Positions 8,212 through 17,551 of a stretch of DNA of 64,000 bases are shown one piece after another; position 1 is the stretch's first letter, and each line of letters opens with the position of its first letter. Below the pieces are notes generated by a model that saw only the letters and a list, made by a program, of their open reading frames with translations, did not search any database and was not told the DNA's origin. The DNA is from JAICWP01 sp035278025 (GTDB taxonomy: Bacteria; Acidobacteriota; Terriglobia; Terriglobales; Acidobacteriaceae). Both the position numbers and the translations under genes were made by a program. The stretch lies in NCBI GenBank assembly GCA_035278025.1, contig DATEJK010000154.1, positions 32,538 to 96,537 of the forward strand, in the 5' to 3' direction.

Positions 8212-10896
8212 TCATCGCGTCGCTGTGGGCGCGGCTTGCCCGGAAATGAAGTGAATGACTACGACGCTGTTTTCATATCCGGATCGGTCACTGGCGGGAA
8301 AGCTGATCCGCAGCGCAGCCGCGCCGTTCGCCAACTTTATCACTTCGCCGCCCTCAACGGAGGCAATCTGGCCGGGGTTGCGCACGGCCAGGTCGTAATG
8401 CTGGCCGGCGATCCCGGCTAACTGCAGCGTCAGCGCCCTGCGATCCGCACTCCAGGATTCGGACACAACCTTGAGAGCGCGGGAGCGCGCGCCCAGGGGA
8501 GGCAGCGAGTTGGCCGCGTCCAGGCCGAAGTCGCCGCGCAGGTGAATGCGCACCCTGTTCTCGCCCGCGAACACCGCAAAACGTACCCGCACATGCTGGT
8601 CTTCCGCGGTAGGTTCGACATGGAATGGCGCGGGCCGGCCGTTGACCTCCACTCCCATCAGTTGGGCGCGCAGGCTCACGGCGGGCGAAAATTCCACTGT
8701 ACATTGGCCATCGCCGCGGCGGCGCACCCGCAACGTAATTTCATCATCCGTGCGGCTGTAGCTGAAATCCAGGGCAGCCGGTCCCAGGCGGACGTTTTCA
8801 ATACGAAACGAGCTCCACTCCGGCGGAGCGTGGGGAGCAAACATAAGGTTGTGGCGGGAAGCGTCCGCCTGCAAACCCATCATGCCCAGCAGCAGCGGGC
8901 TGATGACCATGGCCGCCGACCAGATCTGGTGTGGCGAAGCGGTGGAAAGTCCCTGGTAGTAGTCGCCCGATAGCACTTCGGTTGCGTGGCCCAGAGAGCC
9001 ATCGAGCGCCAGCAGAGCATTGGCGCGCAGGTTGGCGTAGGCGGGCGGGGCGCGGTGGTAGCGGTATTCCCCCACGCTGGCCCAGCCCGTGAACAGCGGC
9101 CACACGCTTCCGTAGTGGTACCCGCCGGGATCGTAACGGGGATCGTGGTCGGAGATGATGCGCGCTCCCCAGTCGGCTTCAAAGTCGGGAGCTGCGAGGC
9201 GGTTGATCATCTGTTCCGACTTGTCCGCATCCAGCAACTGGAACCACATGGGCACCGTGGCCAGGACGCTGGCAACATCAATCCGCCGGTCCTGCGGGTC
9301 CAGGCCAAAAGCGAAAAGCCGGTTTCGCGCATCCCAGAATGACTGGTTGAGCAATGGCAGCTGGCGTTGGGCCGTCTGTTCCATTGTCGCAACTAATTGA
9401 GTGTGGCCGGTGAGGCGAGCCAAATCGGCAAGCGCGCGCAGCGCCTCGACCCCCAGGCCGCTCTGGTAAAGCTCGGTCTTGATCACCTGTTGCGCGGACA
9501 TGCCAGGTGCAGCGGCGGGTGCAGCATTTTCCGGCGGGCGCAGTGGGCCGCCTTCCACCCAGCCATGACCCACGCCAAGATTTTGCGCGAATCCGTGCGC
9601 GTCCCAGGTGGAATGCAGGAATTCGTAGGCCTTCCACAGGTTGTCCCATTTGTCAGTGGCGAAGGCGAGATCGCCGCTTTCCCGCACATAATCCCGCACC
9701 GCGATGATGAACAGAGGGGTGGCATCAGCGGATGCCCAGGGGTAGGGAAACCTTTTGAACCAATCTACAAAGGTTGCGGTCTGAGAAATCTCGTGGGGAA
9801 TTTTGCCATCCGCGCGCTGATAGCGGGAAATGAAGTCCAGCGCCTGGCGGGCATGGGCAAAATCGCCTTCCGCGTCGAGAGCGAATGAACTCCACTCGGA
9901 ATCGCGGCCGAAGTACCAGGCGAAGCCGGGGCGCTGGCTGTCGCCCGAAGCGCGGTAGCCGGCGACCAGGCCGGTGCCCAGGTAAGGATTGGTCACCACG
10001 CCCTGCACCAGGCTGACGCGCGCCCAATCATAGGCTTGTTGCAGTTGTGCATCGGGCAGTTCCAGGCTGACGGTCTGCGCGAGTTGGCGCTGGTAGTATG
10101 CGGCGGAACTGCGCAGAAGCCCGCCGTAATCTGCCCTGAGACGGCGGTAGGTGGCTTCTGCGGCGGCGAAACCGGTAACCGAACCGGCGATAACGATCAC
10201 CTGGGTGGCGTGACCTTTGGCGACCGCCGCCAGCGTGAACGAGCTCTCATAAGAAGAGGAGTAGTTGGTGGCATACTCCTGGCGGAAATTGACCGCATCC
10301 GGCGAGCCCACCAGTCCGAAAAATTGCTTCGATTCTTCTCCAAGGGAAAAGGCGTGCAGAGCCGGGTCCCAGCTCATGTAAGTGGCGCCCAGAGCGGCCG
10401 GCCACTCCAGGGTGAAATCGCGCACGAAGGATGCTTCCACCTGCAGCGGCTCCGCAGTGCGGACGTCGAGAATGACGACCGCGCCCTGTTCCGTGACAGG
10501 AACGAACAGAGTTTCTCGAACCTGAAATGTGTCGGAGGCGTAGAGAATGGTGGCGGACTCCGGGCGCACATTCACGGTGCGGGCCAGCGACTCGGCGGGA
10601 ATGATTTCGCCGCCAACCTGGAATTCGAGGTGAAACTCGCGGAACAACTTAAGGGGATAGACCCAGGCCTCGAAGTGTCCGCCCTCATCGCCAAAAAGGG
10701 CGGCGCGTTGCCCGACCGCGGGCAGGAATTCCCAGGGACGCGCGGACCGGGAGAGTTCCAGAGGCGCGGCGGCGGAGAGAGCAGTTGGAACCAGGGAAAT
10801 TAGAAGGATGCCCAGAATCGCCAATTGCAACCAGGATTTGGCCGACAGCGGTTGCAGCGGCAGAAGGGCCGGGGAAGGTTGCAAGGCGTGCGACAT
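8212..10896 (-). CDS. Exported glycogen-debranching-type glycoside hydrolase, (alpha/alpha)6 barrel
   Basis: A protein of 894 residues with a signal or anchor segment (LAILGILLISLVPTALSAAA), an N-terminal beta-rich domain, and a C-terminal helical-barrel catalytic region. The barrel shows GFAWYFGRDSEWSSFALDA, DGKIPHEI, YPWASADATPLFIIAVRDY and VGHGWVEGGPL, the pattern of amylo-alpha-1,6-glucosidase and related GH families. A further beta domain closes the protein. The substrate is inferred as a branched alpha-glucan from the GH13 gene directly downstream (stop 8212, next start 8192). The start at 10896 is the first ATG before the signal segment; the opposite-strand ASPIC/UnbV gene begins only 58 bases away. 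Confidence 0.8.
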   Translation of the reverse strand: MSHALQPSPALLPLQPLSAKSWLQLAILGILLISLVPTALSAAAPLELSRSARPWEFLPAVGQRAALFGDEGGHFEAWVYPLKLFREFHLEFQVGGEIIPAESLARTVNVRPESATILYASDTFQVRETLFVPVTEQGAVVILDVRTAEPLQVEASFVRDFTLEWPAALGATYMSWDPALHAFSLGEESKQFFGLVGSPDAVNFRQEYATNYSSSYESSFTLAAVAKGHATQVIVIAGSVTGFAAAEATYRRLRADYGGLLRSSAAYYQRQLAQTVSLELPDAQLQQAYDWARVSLVQGVVTNPYLGTGLVAGYRASGDSQRPGFAWYFGRDSEWSSFALDAEGDFAHARQALDFISRYQRADGKIPHEISQTATFVDWFKRFPYPWASADATPLFIIAVRDYVRESGDLAFATDKWDNLWKAYEFLHSTWDAHGFAQNLGVGHGWVEGGPLRPPENAAPAAAPGMSAQQVIKTELYQSGLGVEALRALADLARLTGHTQLVATMEQTAQRQLPLLNQSFWDARNRLFAFGLDPQDRRIDVASVLATVPMWFQLLDADKSEQMINRLAAPDFEADWGARIISDHDPRYDPGGYHYGSVWPLFTGWASVGEYRYHRAPPAYANLRANALLALDGSLGHATEVLSGDYYQGLSTASPHQIWSAAMVISPLLLGMMGLQADASRHNLMFAPHAPPEWSSFRIENVRLGPAALDFSYSRTDDEITLRVRRRGDGQCTVEFSPAVSLRAQLMGVEVNGRPAPFHVEPTAEDQHVRVRFAVFAGENRVRIHLRGDFGLDAANSLPPLGARSRALKVVSESWSADRRALTLQLAGIAGQHYDLAVRNPGQIASVEGGEVIKLANGAAALRISFPASDRSGYENSVVVIHFISGQAAPTATR

Positions 10897-10954
10897 TTAT
10901 GTAGAAATAAACGGCGAATTCTAACACGGGCCAATTCCCGTCAGGTACCTGCCT

Positions 10955-12808
10955 TTGCCTCTCTCGCGGCGTGCATTTTTCCGATCGTTGAGCCGGTCAG
11001 CGCTGGTGTTGTCATTGGAAGGCGTGCTGGCCCTCGCCCTGCCGCGCCGGTTGAACGCAAGGCTGCCACTGCAAAACTCCGGTGCCACCGGGGCGGCTTC
11101 GCCTCCCAACCCAGCCGTAAAGTATCCTCCTCCGCCCAAATTCGCCGACCTCGGCATCAGCTTTGTTGACGTCGCCAAGCAGGCCGGTCTGAACGCCAGG
11201 ACGATTTTCGGCGGCGAGCACAAGAACAAATACCTGCTGGAGACGACGGGCTGCGGTGTGGCCTTCTACGATTACGATAACGATGGCTGGCTCGACATTT
11301 TCCTGGTCAATGGCTGGCGCCTGGAGGGATTTCCCGCAGGCAGCGAGCCGCACTGCCATCTTTTCAAGAATAACCGCGACGGCACTTTCACCGACGTGAC
11401 TGCAAGAGCGGGGCTGGCGCACAGCGGTTGGGGCCAGGGCGTATGCATCGGCGACTATGACAACGACGGCTACGAAGACCTGTTCATCAGCTACTTCGGC
11501 AAGAACGCGCTCTACCACAACAACGGCGACGGCACCTTTACCGACGTGAGCGACAAAGCCGGGGTGAGCGGCAACGGCAAGCGCTGGAGCACCGGCTGCG
11601 CCTTTGTTGACTATGACCGCGACGGGCACCTCGACCTGTTCGTGGCCAACTACATTGATCTCGATCTGAAAACTGCGCCCGTTCCGGAATCCGGTCCCTG
11701 CCTGTACAAAGGCATCATGGTGGCGTGCGGCCCGCCTGGTCTGAACGGCAGCCAGAACATCCTGTATCACAACAACGGAAATGGTACCTTCACCGATGTT
11801 TCGGAAGCCTCCGGCATCCTGCAGGCCAACGGCACTTACGGCCTCGGAGTGCTCACCGCCGACTTCGACAATGACGGCTGGCCCGATATCTACGTGGCCG
11901 ACGACTCCAGCCCCAGTTTGCTTTATCAGAACAAGAAGAACGGCAAATTTGAGGACATCGGGATTTTGGCGGGCTGCGCCTTCAGCCCCGACGGAAAACC
12001 GCAAGCTGGAATGGGCGTTTCCGCCGGCGATTACGACTTGGACGGCAACCTGGACATCGTGAAGACCAATTTCGCCGGAGACACGCATTCGCTTTACCAC
12101 AACCTGGGTAAGGACAATTTCGAGGACACCACCTACTCCGCCGGTCTGGGCCTGAACACGCGCTTCCTGGGCTGGGGCTGCGGCTGGTTCGACATGGATA
12201 ACGATGGCTGGCCCGACATCCTCATCTGCAATGGCCACGTATATCCCGAGGTGGAACGGCTCACGACCGAAGAAGGCTACGCCCAGCGCAAGCTGGTATA
12301 CCGCAACCTGCGCGACGGAAAGTTCGAAGACGTTTCCCTGGTGGCGGGGCCGGGCATTACCACGCCGGCGCCGGCGCGCGGCTGCGCCTTCGGCGATTTC
12401 GACAACGACGGCGATGTGGACATGGTGGTGAACACCGTGAATTCATTTCCCCAGCTTTTGCGCTGCGATTCGCCGGGCAAGTCGCACTGGATCAAGGTGC
12501 GCACCATGGGTGTGAAGTCGAATCGCAGCGGCATCGGGGCGCGCTTGCGCTGCGTCACTCAGCCGCCGGACGAGTCTGCTCCCCACCAGCAGATTGACGA
12601 AGTGCGCAGCGGCGGCGGCTACCTCTCGCAGAGCGATCTGCGGGTGCACTTCGGGCTGGGCAAGGCGGAGAAGGTGGACTTACTGGAGATTCACTGGCCC
12701 AGCGGGCAGGTGGATTCGCTGAAGAATGTGGCCGCCGACCAGCTGGTGTACGTCCAAGAGGGGAAGGGGATTGTGCGGACAATGAAATTCGGGCCTGCCA
12801 AGAAATAG
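10955..12808 (+). CDS. Tat-exported CRTAC1-family FG-GAP repeat protein with ASPIC/UnbV domain
   Basis: A protein of 617 residues opening with a twin-arginine signal (SRRAFFRSL, then a hydrophobic stretch). FG-GAP/VCBS repeats follow, each carrying a calcium-loop-like DYDNDGWLD or DFDNDGWPD motif (about seven copies); these predict a beta-propeller. The C-terminus is an ASPIC/UnbV domain (RSGIGARL, EVRSGGGYLSQSDLRVHFGL, IHWPSGQVD). Such proteins are extracytoplasmic and common in Acidobacteriota and Planctomycetota; no reaction is assigned. The start is TTG, chosen because the Tat motif follows at once. A paralogue lies at 13473-15254 in the opposite direction. Confidence 0.87.
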   Translation: MPLSRRAFFRSLSRSALVLSLEGVLALALPRRLNARLPLQNSGATGAASPPNPAVKYPPPPKFADLGISFVDVAKQAGLNARTIFGGEHKNKYLLETTGCGVAFYDYDNDGWLDIFLVNGWRLEGFPAGSEPHCHLFKNNRDGTFTDVTARAGLAHSGWGQGVCIGDYDNDGYEDLFISYFGKNALYHNNGDGTFTDVSDKAGVSGNGKRWSTGCAFVDYDRDGHLDLFVANYIDLDLKTAPVPESGPCLYKGIMVACGPPGLNGSQNILYHNNGNGTFTDVSEASGILQANGTYGLGVLTADFDNDGWPDIYVADDSSPSLLYQNKKNGKFEDIGILAGCAFSPDGKPQAGMGVSAGDYDLDGNLDIVKTNFAGDTHSLYHNLGKDNFEDTTYSAGLGLNTRFLGWGCGWFDMDNDGWPDILICNGHVYPEVERLTTEEGYAQRKLVYRNLRDGKFEDVSLVAGPGITTPAPARGCAFGDFDNDGDVDMVVNTVNSFPQLLRCDSPGKSHWIKVRTMGVKSNRSGIGARLRCVTQPPDESAPHQQIDEVRSGGGYLSQSDLRVHFGLGKAEKVDLLEIHWPSGQVDSLKNVAADQLVYVQEGKGIVRTMKFGPAKK

Positions 12809-12910
12809 CGGTTCATGCGGCTGGTTCACTGCTTCTCATAGCCGGAAAATGTTTCGGTAACCTTCAGCTTGCGGCTTCGTCTAAGTGGAAACTTGACTTG
12901 GGGTGACGTC

Positions 12911-13510
12911 ATGTACAGGCGCTGGTTTCTTGCTCTGATTGTTCTGATCCCGGTGTTAATGGGGGCGGGGGCGCCCGGTCAAACCGCGAATCCGCCGGAC
13001 GGGCCGCAATACACGGCGGACGGGCGAATGTTATTTCCTGCCAACTATCGCGAGTGGGTCTATCTTTCTTCCGGTTTGGGCATGAGCTACACGGCGGGCG
13101 CGCAGAACATGTTGATGTTCGACAATGTGTTCGTTAATCCCGAGGCTTACCGGAAGTTCCTCGAAACCGGCACCTGGCCGGACAAGACGATGCTGGTGCT
13201 GGAAGTGCGCGGCGCCGGGAGCAATGCTTCCATTAACAAGGCCGGCCATTTTCAAACCGCCGACCGCATGGGAGTGGAGGTGCACGTGAAGGACGAGGCG
13301 CGCTTTTCCGGCAAGTGGGCCTTCTTCGGGTTTGAGGAGGGGGCTTCGCCGGCAAAACAGGTTCCTGTCGAGGCCTCCTGCTATTCCTGCCATAGGGAAC
13401 ACGGCGCCGTGGACACTACCTTTGTGCAGTTTTATCCAACGCTCCTCAGCATTGCGAAAGAGAAGAAGACTCTCAGTGCCGCCTATTTGAAGGAGAGCGC
13501 GGCGAAGTAG
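12911..13510 (+). CDS. Cytochrome P460-family heme protein
   Basis: A protein of 199 residues with signal peptide and a single c-type heme site CYSCH at residues 157-161, in a cytochrome P460-like context (YREWVYLSSGLGMSY near residue 46; EVHVKDEARFSGKWAFFGF near 123). P460 proteins are periplasmic heme proteins; characterised members oxidise hydroxylamine or bind NO, but many homologues have no known role, and a lysine-heme crosslink cannot be read from sequence. ATG 12911 is favoured by GGGGTGA just upstream. The last 38 bases overlap the convergent ASPIC/UnbV gene. Confidence 0.82.
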   Translation: MYRRWFLALIVLIPVLMGAGAPGQTANPPDGPQYTADGRMLFPANYREWVYLSSGLGMSYTAGAQNMLMFDNVFVNPEAYRKFLETGTWPDKTMLVLEVRGAGSNASINKAGHFQTADRMGVEVHVKDEARFSGKWAFFGFEEGASPAKQVPVEASCYSCHREHGAVDTTFVQFYPTLLSIAKEKKTLSAAYLKESAAK

Positions 13511-15254
13511 TTGCCGCGCTCAGCTTAACTCCGCCGCCTTCACGCAGGGTGTGGATGGAGTCCACCGCCAGGCCAGGGAAACGTTCCACCAGTCCGCTGG
13601 GCCAGCGAATCTGCAGGTCATCAATTTTATTCGTGGTGCCCAGGCCAAAGTGCACCCGCATATCGCTATTGGAATCGTAGCTGGAGCCGCTGCGCACTTC
13701 GTCTACCAAGGTCCGCTTGCCCACCTTGAGCGTGATGCGCGCCCCGATGCCGTCGCGGTTGGAATCCGTGCCCACCGTCTTGATCTCCATCCAGTGGTTG
13801 CCATTGTGCACCTGGTTCACCAGCAGGCTGGGGCGGGCGTTCATGTTGCTGATCACCGCGGCCAGCTGGCCGTTGTTCCATAAGTCGCCAATCGCCAGGC
13901 CCCGGCCGGACCAGTGCGCGCTGATGCCCGGCCCCGCGCCGGCGGAAATATCGGTAAAAGTGCCGTTACCATTGTTGTGGTACAGAATGCGCGGCTCTTC
14001 GTAGTTGCTGCCCAGCTTGTACTTGTCCACCTCGGGATAGACATGGCCGTTCACCAGCAGCAGATCGGGCCAGCTGTCATTATCGAAATCGAAAAACATT
14101 GTTCCCCAGCCCAGGTATTGGGTGTGCAGACCGAGGCCGGCAGGGAAGGTGGCGTCGGAAAAGGTGCCATCGCCGTTGTTGTGATAGAGAGTAGAGGTGT
14201 CGTCGGAGAAGTTGGTTTTGAAGATGTCGAGATTGCCATCGCCGTCATAATCGGCGACGGTGGAACCCATGCCGGCCTGGGCGCGCCCATCCTCGTTGAA
14301 GGCGGCGCCGGCCACCACCGCCATGTCGGTGAAAGTGCCGTCGTGATCGTTGCGGTAGAGGATGCTGGGGGTGCTGTCGCAGGCCACGTAAATGTCGGGC
14401 CAGCCGTCATGGTCGTAATCCAGCGTGGAAACGCTGAGCGCGTAGTAGCCGGCGGATTGGTCAATGTGCGATTTGGCGCTCACGTCCTCAAAGCTGCCGT
14501 CGCCGCGATTGTGGTAGAGAATGTTCTTTGCCGCCTTCAGGCCGCGGGGGCCGCACATCACCGGCACGCCCTTCCACAGGCACGTAGGCCGGTCGCCCGG
14601 CTTGGGTGCGTTGGCCAGGTCGAAATCCACATAGTTGGCGACCATCAGGTCAAGCTTCCCGTCGCGGTCATAATCCACGAACGCGCAGCCCGAACCCCAG
14701 GCTTTGCCCGTGCCGGTCACGCCGGCTTTCTCCCCCACTTCGGTGAAGGTCCCGTGCTTGTTGTGATAGAGGCGGTTCTTGCCGTAGTAGGTGACGTACA
14801 GGTCTTCCCAGCCGTCGTTGTCGTAGTCGCCCACGCAGACGCCCTGTCCCCAGCCGGGCGCTCCCGCCAGACCCGCCTGTGTTGTGACGTCGGTAAAGGT
14901 TCCGTCGTGGTTGTTGCGGTACAGATGGTTGGTGGGCCCTTTGCCGGGTGGGAAGCCGGCTAGGGTGGTGCCGTTGACGATGAAGATGTCGGGCCAGCCG
15001 TCATTGTCGTAGTCAAAGATAGCGACGCCGGTGCCGGTGGTCTCGATGATGTACTGCTTGGTCTCCAGTCCGCCGAAAACGGTCTGCATGCTTAACCCCG
15101 CCTTTTCGGCGACGTCGGTGAACCACGCGATGCGCGGGGGCTGGGCAGCGCCCTGTGGCTTGGCCTTCTCAGCCAGAGCGCCGGGCAGCCAGAATACCCC
15201 GCTGGCCAGCAGGAGTACCAGGCAGCGAAGGCGGGAATACCGGGCCGGCGGCAT
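13473..15254 (-). CDS. Exported CRTAC1-family FG-GAP repeat protein with ASPIC/UnbV domain
   Basis: A protein of 593 residues and clear paralogue of the protein at 10955-12808: same order of repeats (FDYDNDGWPDIF, GDYDNDGWEDLY, VDYDRDGKLDLM, YDHDGWPDIYVA) and the same C-terminal ASPIC/UnbV domain (RDGIGARITL, EVRSGSSYDSNSDMRVHFGL, IRWPSGLVE). It differs at the N-terminus, where an ordinary Sec-type signal (CLVLLLASGVFWLPGALA) replaces the Tat signal. It should therefore reach the periplasm or outer surface by another route than its paralogue. It is convergent with, and overlaps, the P460 gene by 38 bases. Confidence 0.87.
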   Translation of the reverse strand: MPPARYSRLRCLVLLLASGVFWLPGALAEKAKPQGAAQPPRIAWFTDVAEKAGLSMQTVFGGLETKQYIIETTGTGVAIFDYDNDGWPDIFIVNGTTLAGFPPGKGPTNHLYRNNHDGTFTDVTTQAGLAGAPGWGQGVCVGDYDNDGWEDLYVTYYGKNRLYHNKHGTFTEVGEKAGVTGTGKAWGSGCAFVDYDRDGKLDLMVANYVDFDLANAPKPGDRPTCLWKGVPVMCGPRGLKAAKNILYHNRGDGSFEDVSAKSHIDQSAGYYALSVSTLDYDHDGWPDIYVACDSTPSILYRNDHDGTFTDMAVVAGAAFNEDGRAQAGMGSTVADYDGDGNLDIFKTNFSDDTSTLYHNNGDGTFSDATFPAGLGLHTQYLGWGTMFFDFDNDSWPDLLLVNGHVYPEVDKYKLGSNYEEPRILYHNNGNGTFTDISAGAGPGISAHWSGRGLAIGDLWNNGQLAAVISNMNARPSLLVNQVHNGNHWMEIKTVGTDSNRDGIGARITLKVGKRTLVDEVRSGSSYDSNSDMRVHFGLGTTNKIDDLQIRWPSGLVERFPGLAVDSIHTLREGGGVKLSAATTSPRSPSNRRH

Positions 15255-15408
15255 CGTTCCGCCTACTATGGAGGCGGACTGCGCAGCGGGTCAAGTTTGC
15301 CGCGCAAGCCGCCCCGCGCAGGGCGGGGACTCCACCGGCCGGGTGCTTACTAGAGAGGTGCTGTTTCTGATATCTTTTTTTCTACCAAACCTGCCCGGAG
15401 TTCCAGGC

Positions 15409-17187
15409 GTGCTTCCCGCCGTCACCTCAATTCGCTTGCGCTACAACCTGCGGGCCGTCGTGTGCGCGGTGTGGCTGCTTGCGGCAGGGGCTTGGGGACA
15501 GAATGCCACGCCGGCCCAGAGGGCGGCCGCGGCTTACAAGCGCGGCGTGGTCAGTTCGCAGAAGGGCGACCTGGCGGGCGCGCGCCGCGCCTTCGAACAG
15601 GCCATCCACCTCAGCCCGCGCACAGCGGAACTGCACACTGCATTGGGACAAGTGCTGCTGCAGCAGGGGGAGGTGGACCGGGCGGTGGAGGAATTCCGCA
15701 AGTCCATCAGCCTGAAGCCCGCTCTGGCGCAAGCGCATACTGCTCTGGGAAGCGCGCTGCTGGCGCGGGGCGAGGCCCAAGCCGGCATGGCCGAGTTGCG
15801 CCGGGGCGTTCAACTGGCGCCTGCGGATGCGGAGGTGCGGCGGCAACTGGCGCTGGCCCTGAGCGCCGAGGGCGACAGCGGCATGGCCCTGGACGAAATG
15901 AGCCAGGCCTCGGGCCTGGCCCCGCAGCGCGCCGACCTGCACGACTCAGTCGGAGTGCTGCTGGCGCAGCAATCAAAATACGACAAAGCCATCATCGAGT
16001 TCCGGGAAGCACTGCGTCTGCAGCCCGGCTACGAGCCGGCGCACTTTCATCTTGGGGCGGCGCTGTGGAAGCTGGAGGAGTGGGACAAGGCCGCGGCAAG
16101 TCTGCAACAAGCGGTGCGCCTGAATCCCCAGGACGCGCCCGCCTATTTTTATCTGGCGCAGGTGCTGGGGGCCAAAGGCGATACCGCTGGGGCGATGCAG
16201 GCTTTGCGGGAGTGCGTGCGGCTGAAGCCGGATTGGGCGCCGGCTCAGACCCAACTCGGCCTTCTGGCGCAAAAGGCGGGCGAGCCCGACCAGGCGCTGG
16301 CGGCGTTCCAGCGGGCGGTAAAGCTGGATCCGAAAGACGCGGATTCCCACAATAATCTGGGCATAGCCCTGCTGCAGCGCGGCGATGCCGATTCCGCCAT
16401 GGCGGAATTTCGCACCGCCATGCGGCTGCGCCCCCAGGACAGCGGCTACAGCAAGAACCTGGGAGCCGCTTTTCTGCAGAAAGCGGATTTTGCCGCCGCC
16501 GCCTCCCAGTTTGAAGCCGCCTTGCGCCTCGCTCCCGATGATGCCCAGCTGCATTATGACTTGGGGCTGGCCTACAAACTAAGTGACCGCCTGCCGCAGG
16601 CGATCGCGGAATGGAAAACGGCGCTGCAGCTCGATCCCAACCTGCCCGACACCTATTACACCCTGGGAGTGACCTACTGGCAGGAAGGGAAGTTTCCTGA
16701 AGCGGAACAGCAGCTGCGGGGCGCGGTGCGCGCCAAGCCCGACTACGCGGAGGCGTACTACACCCTGGGCGCGGTATTGCGGCAGGAGAAAAAGCTTCCC
16801 CAGGCGGCGGAGGCGCTGCGCCAGGCCATCCGCCTGCAGCCCGAGTTCCTGGGGGCGCATAGCGTGCTGGCTTCCGTGCTGCGCGAAGCCGGGGACAGCG
16901 CCGGCGCCGCCGCTGAAGCCCGGGCCACGGCGGAGATCATGAAACAGCAAACCAGCCTGCAGGGCGCGGTGTTCGCCACCAATTCCGGCGCCCGTCTGCT
17001 CAACGCCGGCGATCTCGAGGGCGCCATCGGACAGTTCGAGCGCGCCATTCAGCTCTCCGCCAGCTACGCGCCGGCGCATTTCCAGCTGGCGCAGGCGCTC
17101 GCCCGCAAAGGCCAGCCGGCGCAAGCCCGGCAGGAATTCCAGAAAGCGAAGCGGCTTGATCCGCAGCTGCAAGTTCCTAAAATGTAA
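15409..17187 (+). CDS. Secreted TPR-repeat protein
   Basis: About 592 residues: signal peptide (NLRAVVCAVWLLAAGAWG-Q), then about fifteen tandem 34-residue TPRs running to the C-terminus (for example ALGQVLLQQGEVDRAVEEF, NNLGIALLQRGDADSAMAEF). TPR arrays bind proteins or peptides; the partner is unknown. The frame is open upstream to 15031, but that part overlaps the opposite-strand gene. GTG 15409 has CCGGAG 8 bases upstream and places the signal peptide at the N-terminus, so I use it. Confidence 0.8.
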   Translation: MLPAVTSIRLRYNLRAVVCAVWLLAAGAWGQNATPAQRAAAAYKRGVVSSQKGDLAGARRAFEQAIHLSPRTAELHTALGQVLLQQGEVDRAVEEFRKSISLKPALAQAHTALGSALLARGEAQAGMAELRRGVQLAPADAEVRRQLALALSAEGDSGMALDEMSQASGLAPQRADLHDSVGVLLAQQSKYDKAIIEFREALRLQPGYEPAHFHLGAALWKLEEWDKAAASLQQAVRLNPQDAPAYFYLAQVLGAKGDTAGAMQALRECVRLKPDWAPAQTQLGLLAQKAGEPDQALAAFQRAVKLDPKDADSHNNLGIALLQRGDADSAMAEFRTAMRLRPQDSGYSKNLGAAFLQKADFAAAASQFEAALRLAPDDAQLHYDLGLAYKLSDRLPQAIAEWKTALQLDPNLPDTYYTLGVTYWQEGKFPEAEQQLRGAVRAKPDYAEAYYTLGAVLRQEKKLPQAAEALRQAIRLQPEFLGAHSVLASVLREAGDSAGAAAEARATAEIMKQQTSLQGAVFATNSGARLLNAGDLEGAIGQFERAIQLSASYAPAHFQLAQALARKGQPAQARQEFQKAKRLDPQLQVPKM

Positions 17188-17551
17188 GAACGTTGGCCGC
17201 GCCAGCCATTGATTATTTTGCTGCCGGTGATCGAATTTTCCGTGCACGGGTATTGACACTTTGGCAGAGCGTGATTAGCGTGATGGGTTGCACACCGAAG
17301 TGTGACGTGTGTCACGTGTCGGTGTGAGCCACACGCTCTCGCGCTCGCTCCCCAATCGCAGAGACGAGAGCGGTTCGTCGTGCAACCGCGGAATAGGGCG
17401 GCTGCTGGTACGAAATTCGGCCCCGGCTGTCAGGTTGTTGCGGACCCTGGAATCTGGTCCTCTTCGGCCCCTGAACGTCGAAAGCACTTCCCGGGCGCAA
17501 TCCAGCCCGGGGTGACGCCACCGCAGTAGCCACACTTTGGGGAGGCCCGCA
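17188..17551. other. Intergenic leader of the large TonB-type receptor gene
   Basis: I see no gene here. Contents: a TTGACA hexamer at 17253-17258 with only a weak -10 (TAGCGT at 17276, 17-base spacing); a CRP-like dyad at 17301-17316; a G+C-rich hairpin CCCGGGC/GCCCGGG at 17490-17511 with an 8-base loop, about 40 bases before the receptor start; and the ribosome site GGGGAGG at 17539-17545. Confidence 0.5.
17301..17316. promoter_or_regulatory. CRP/FNR-family-like operator, TGTGA-N6-TCACG
   Basis: TGTGACGTGTGTCACG matches the Crp half-site consensus TGTGA-N6-TCACA at nine of ten positions. It lies about 235 bases upstream of the receptor start and about 20 bases downstream of a possible promoter (TTGACA at 17253). 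If that promoter is real, binding would repress rather than activate. No Crp-type regulator gene is in the window. Confidence 0.4.

Noticed and set aside
11012..12238. Minus-strand frame of 408 residues opposite the FG-GAP repeat gene
   Set aside because: Repetitive Val/Ala-rich shadow of the DNDG repeats; the same occurs at 13914-14963 opposite the paralogue.
15592..17187. CRISPR-like or satellite repeats
   Set aside because: The repetition is at protein level (TPR units) with variable DNA; the same holds for the VCBS and SEL1 genes. No array of identical repeats with spacers exists in the window.
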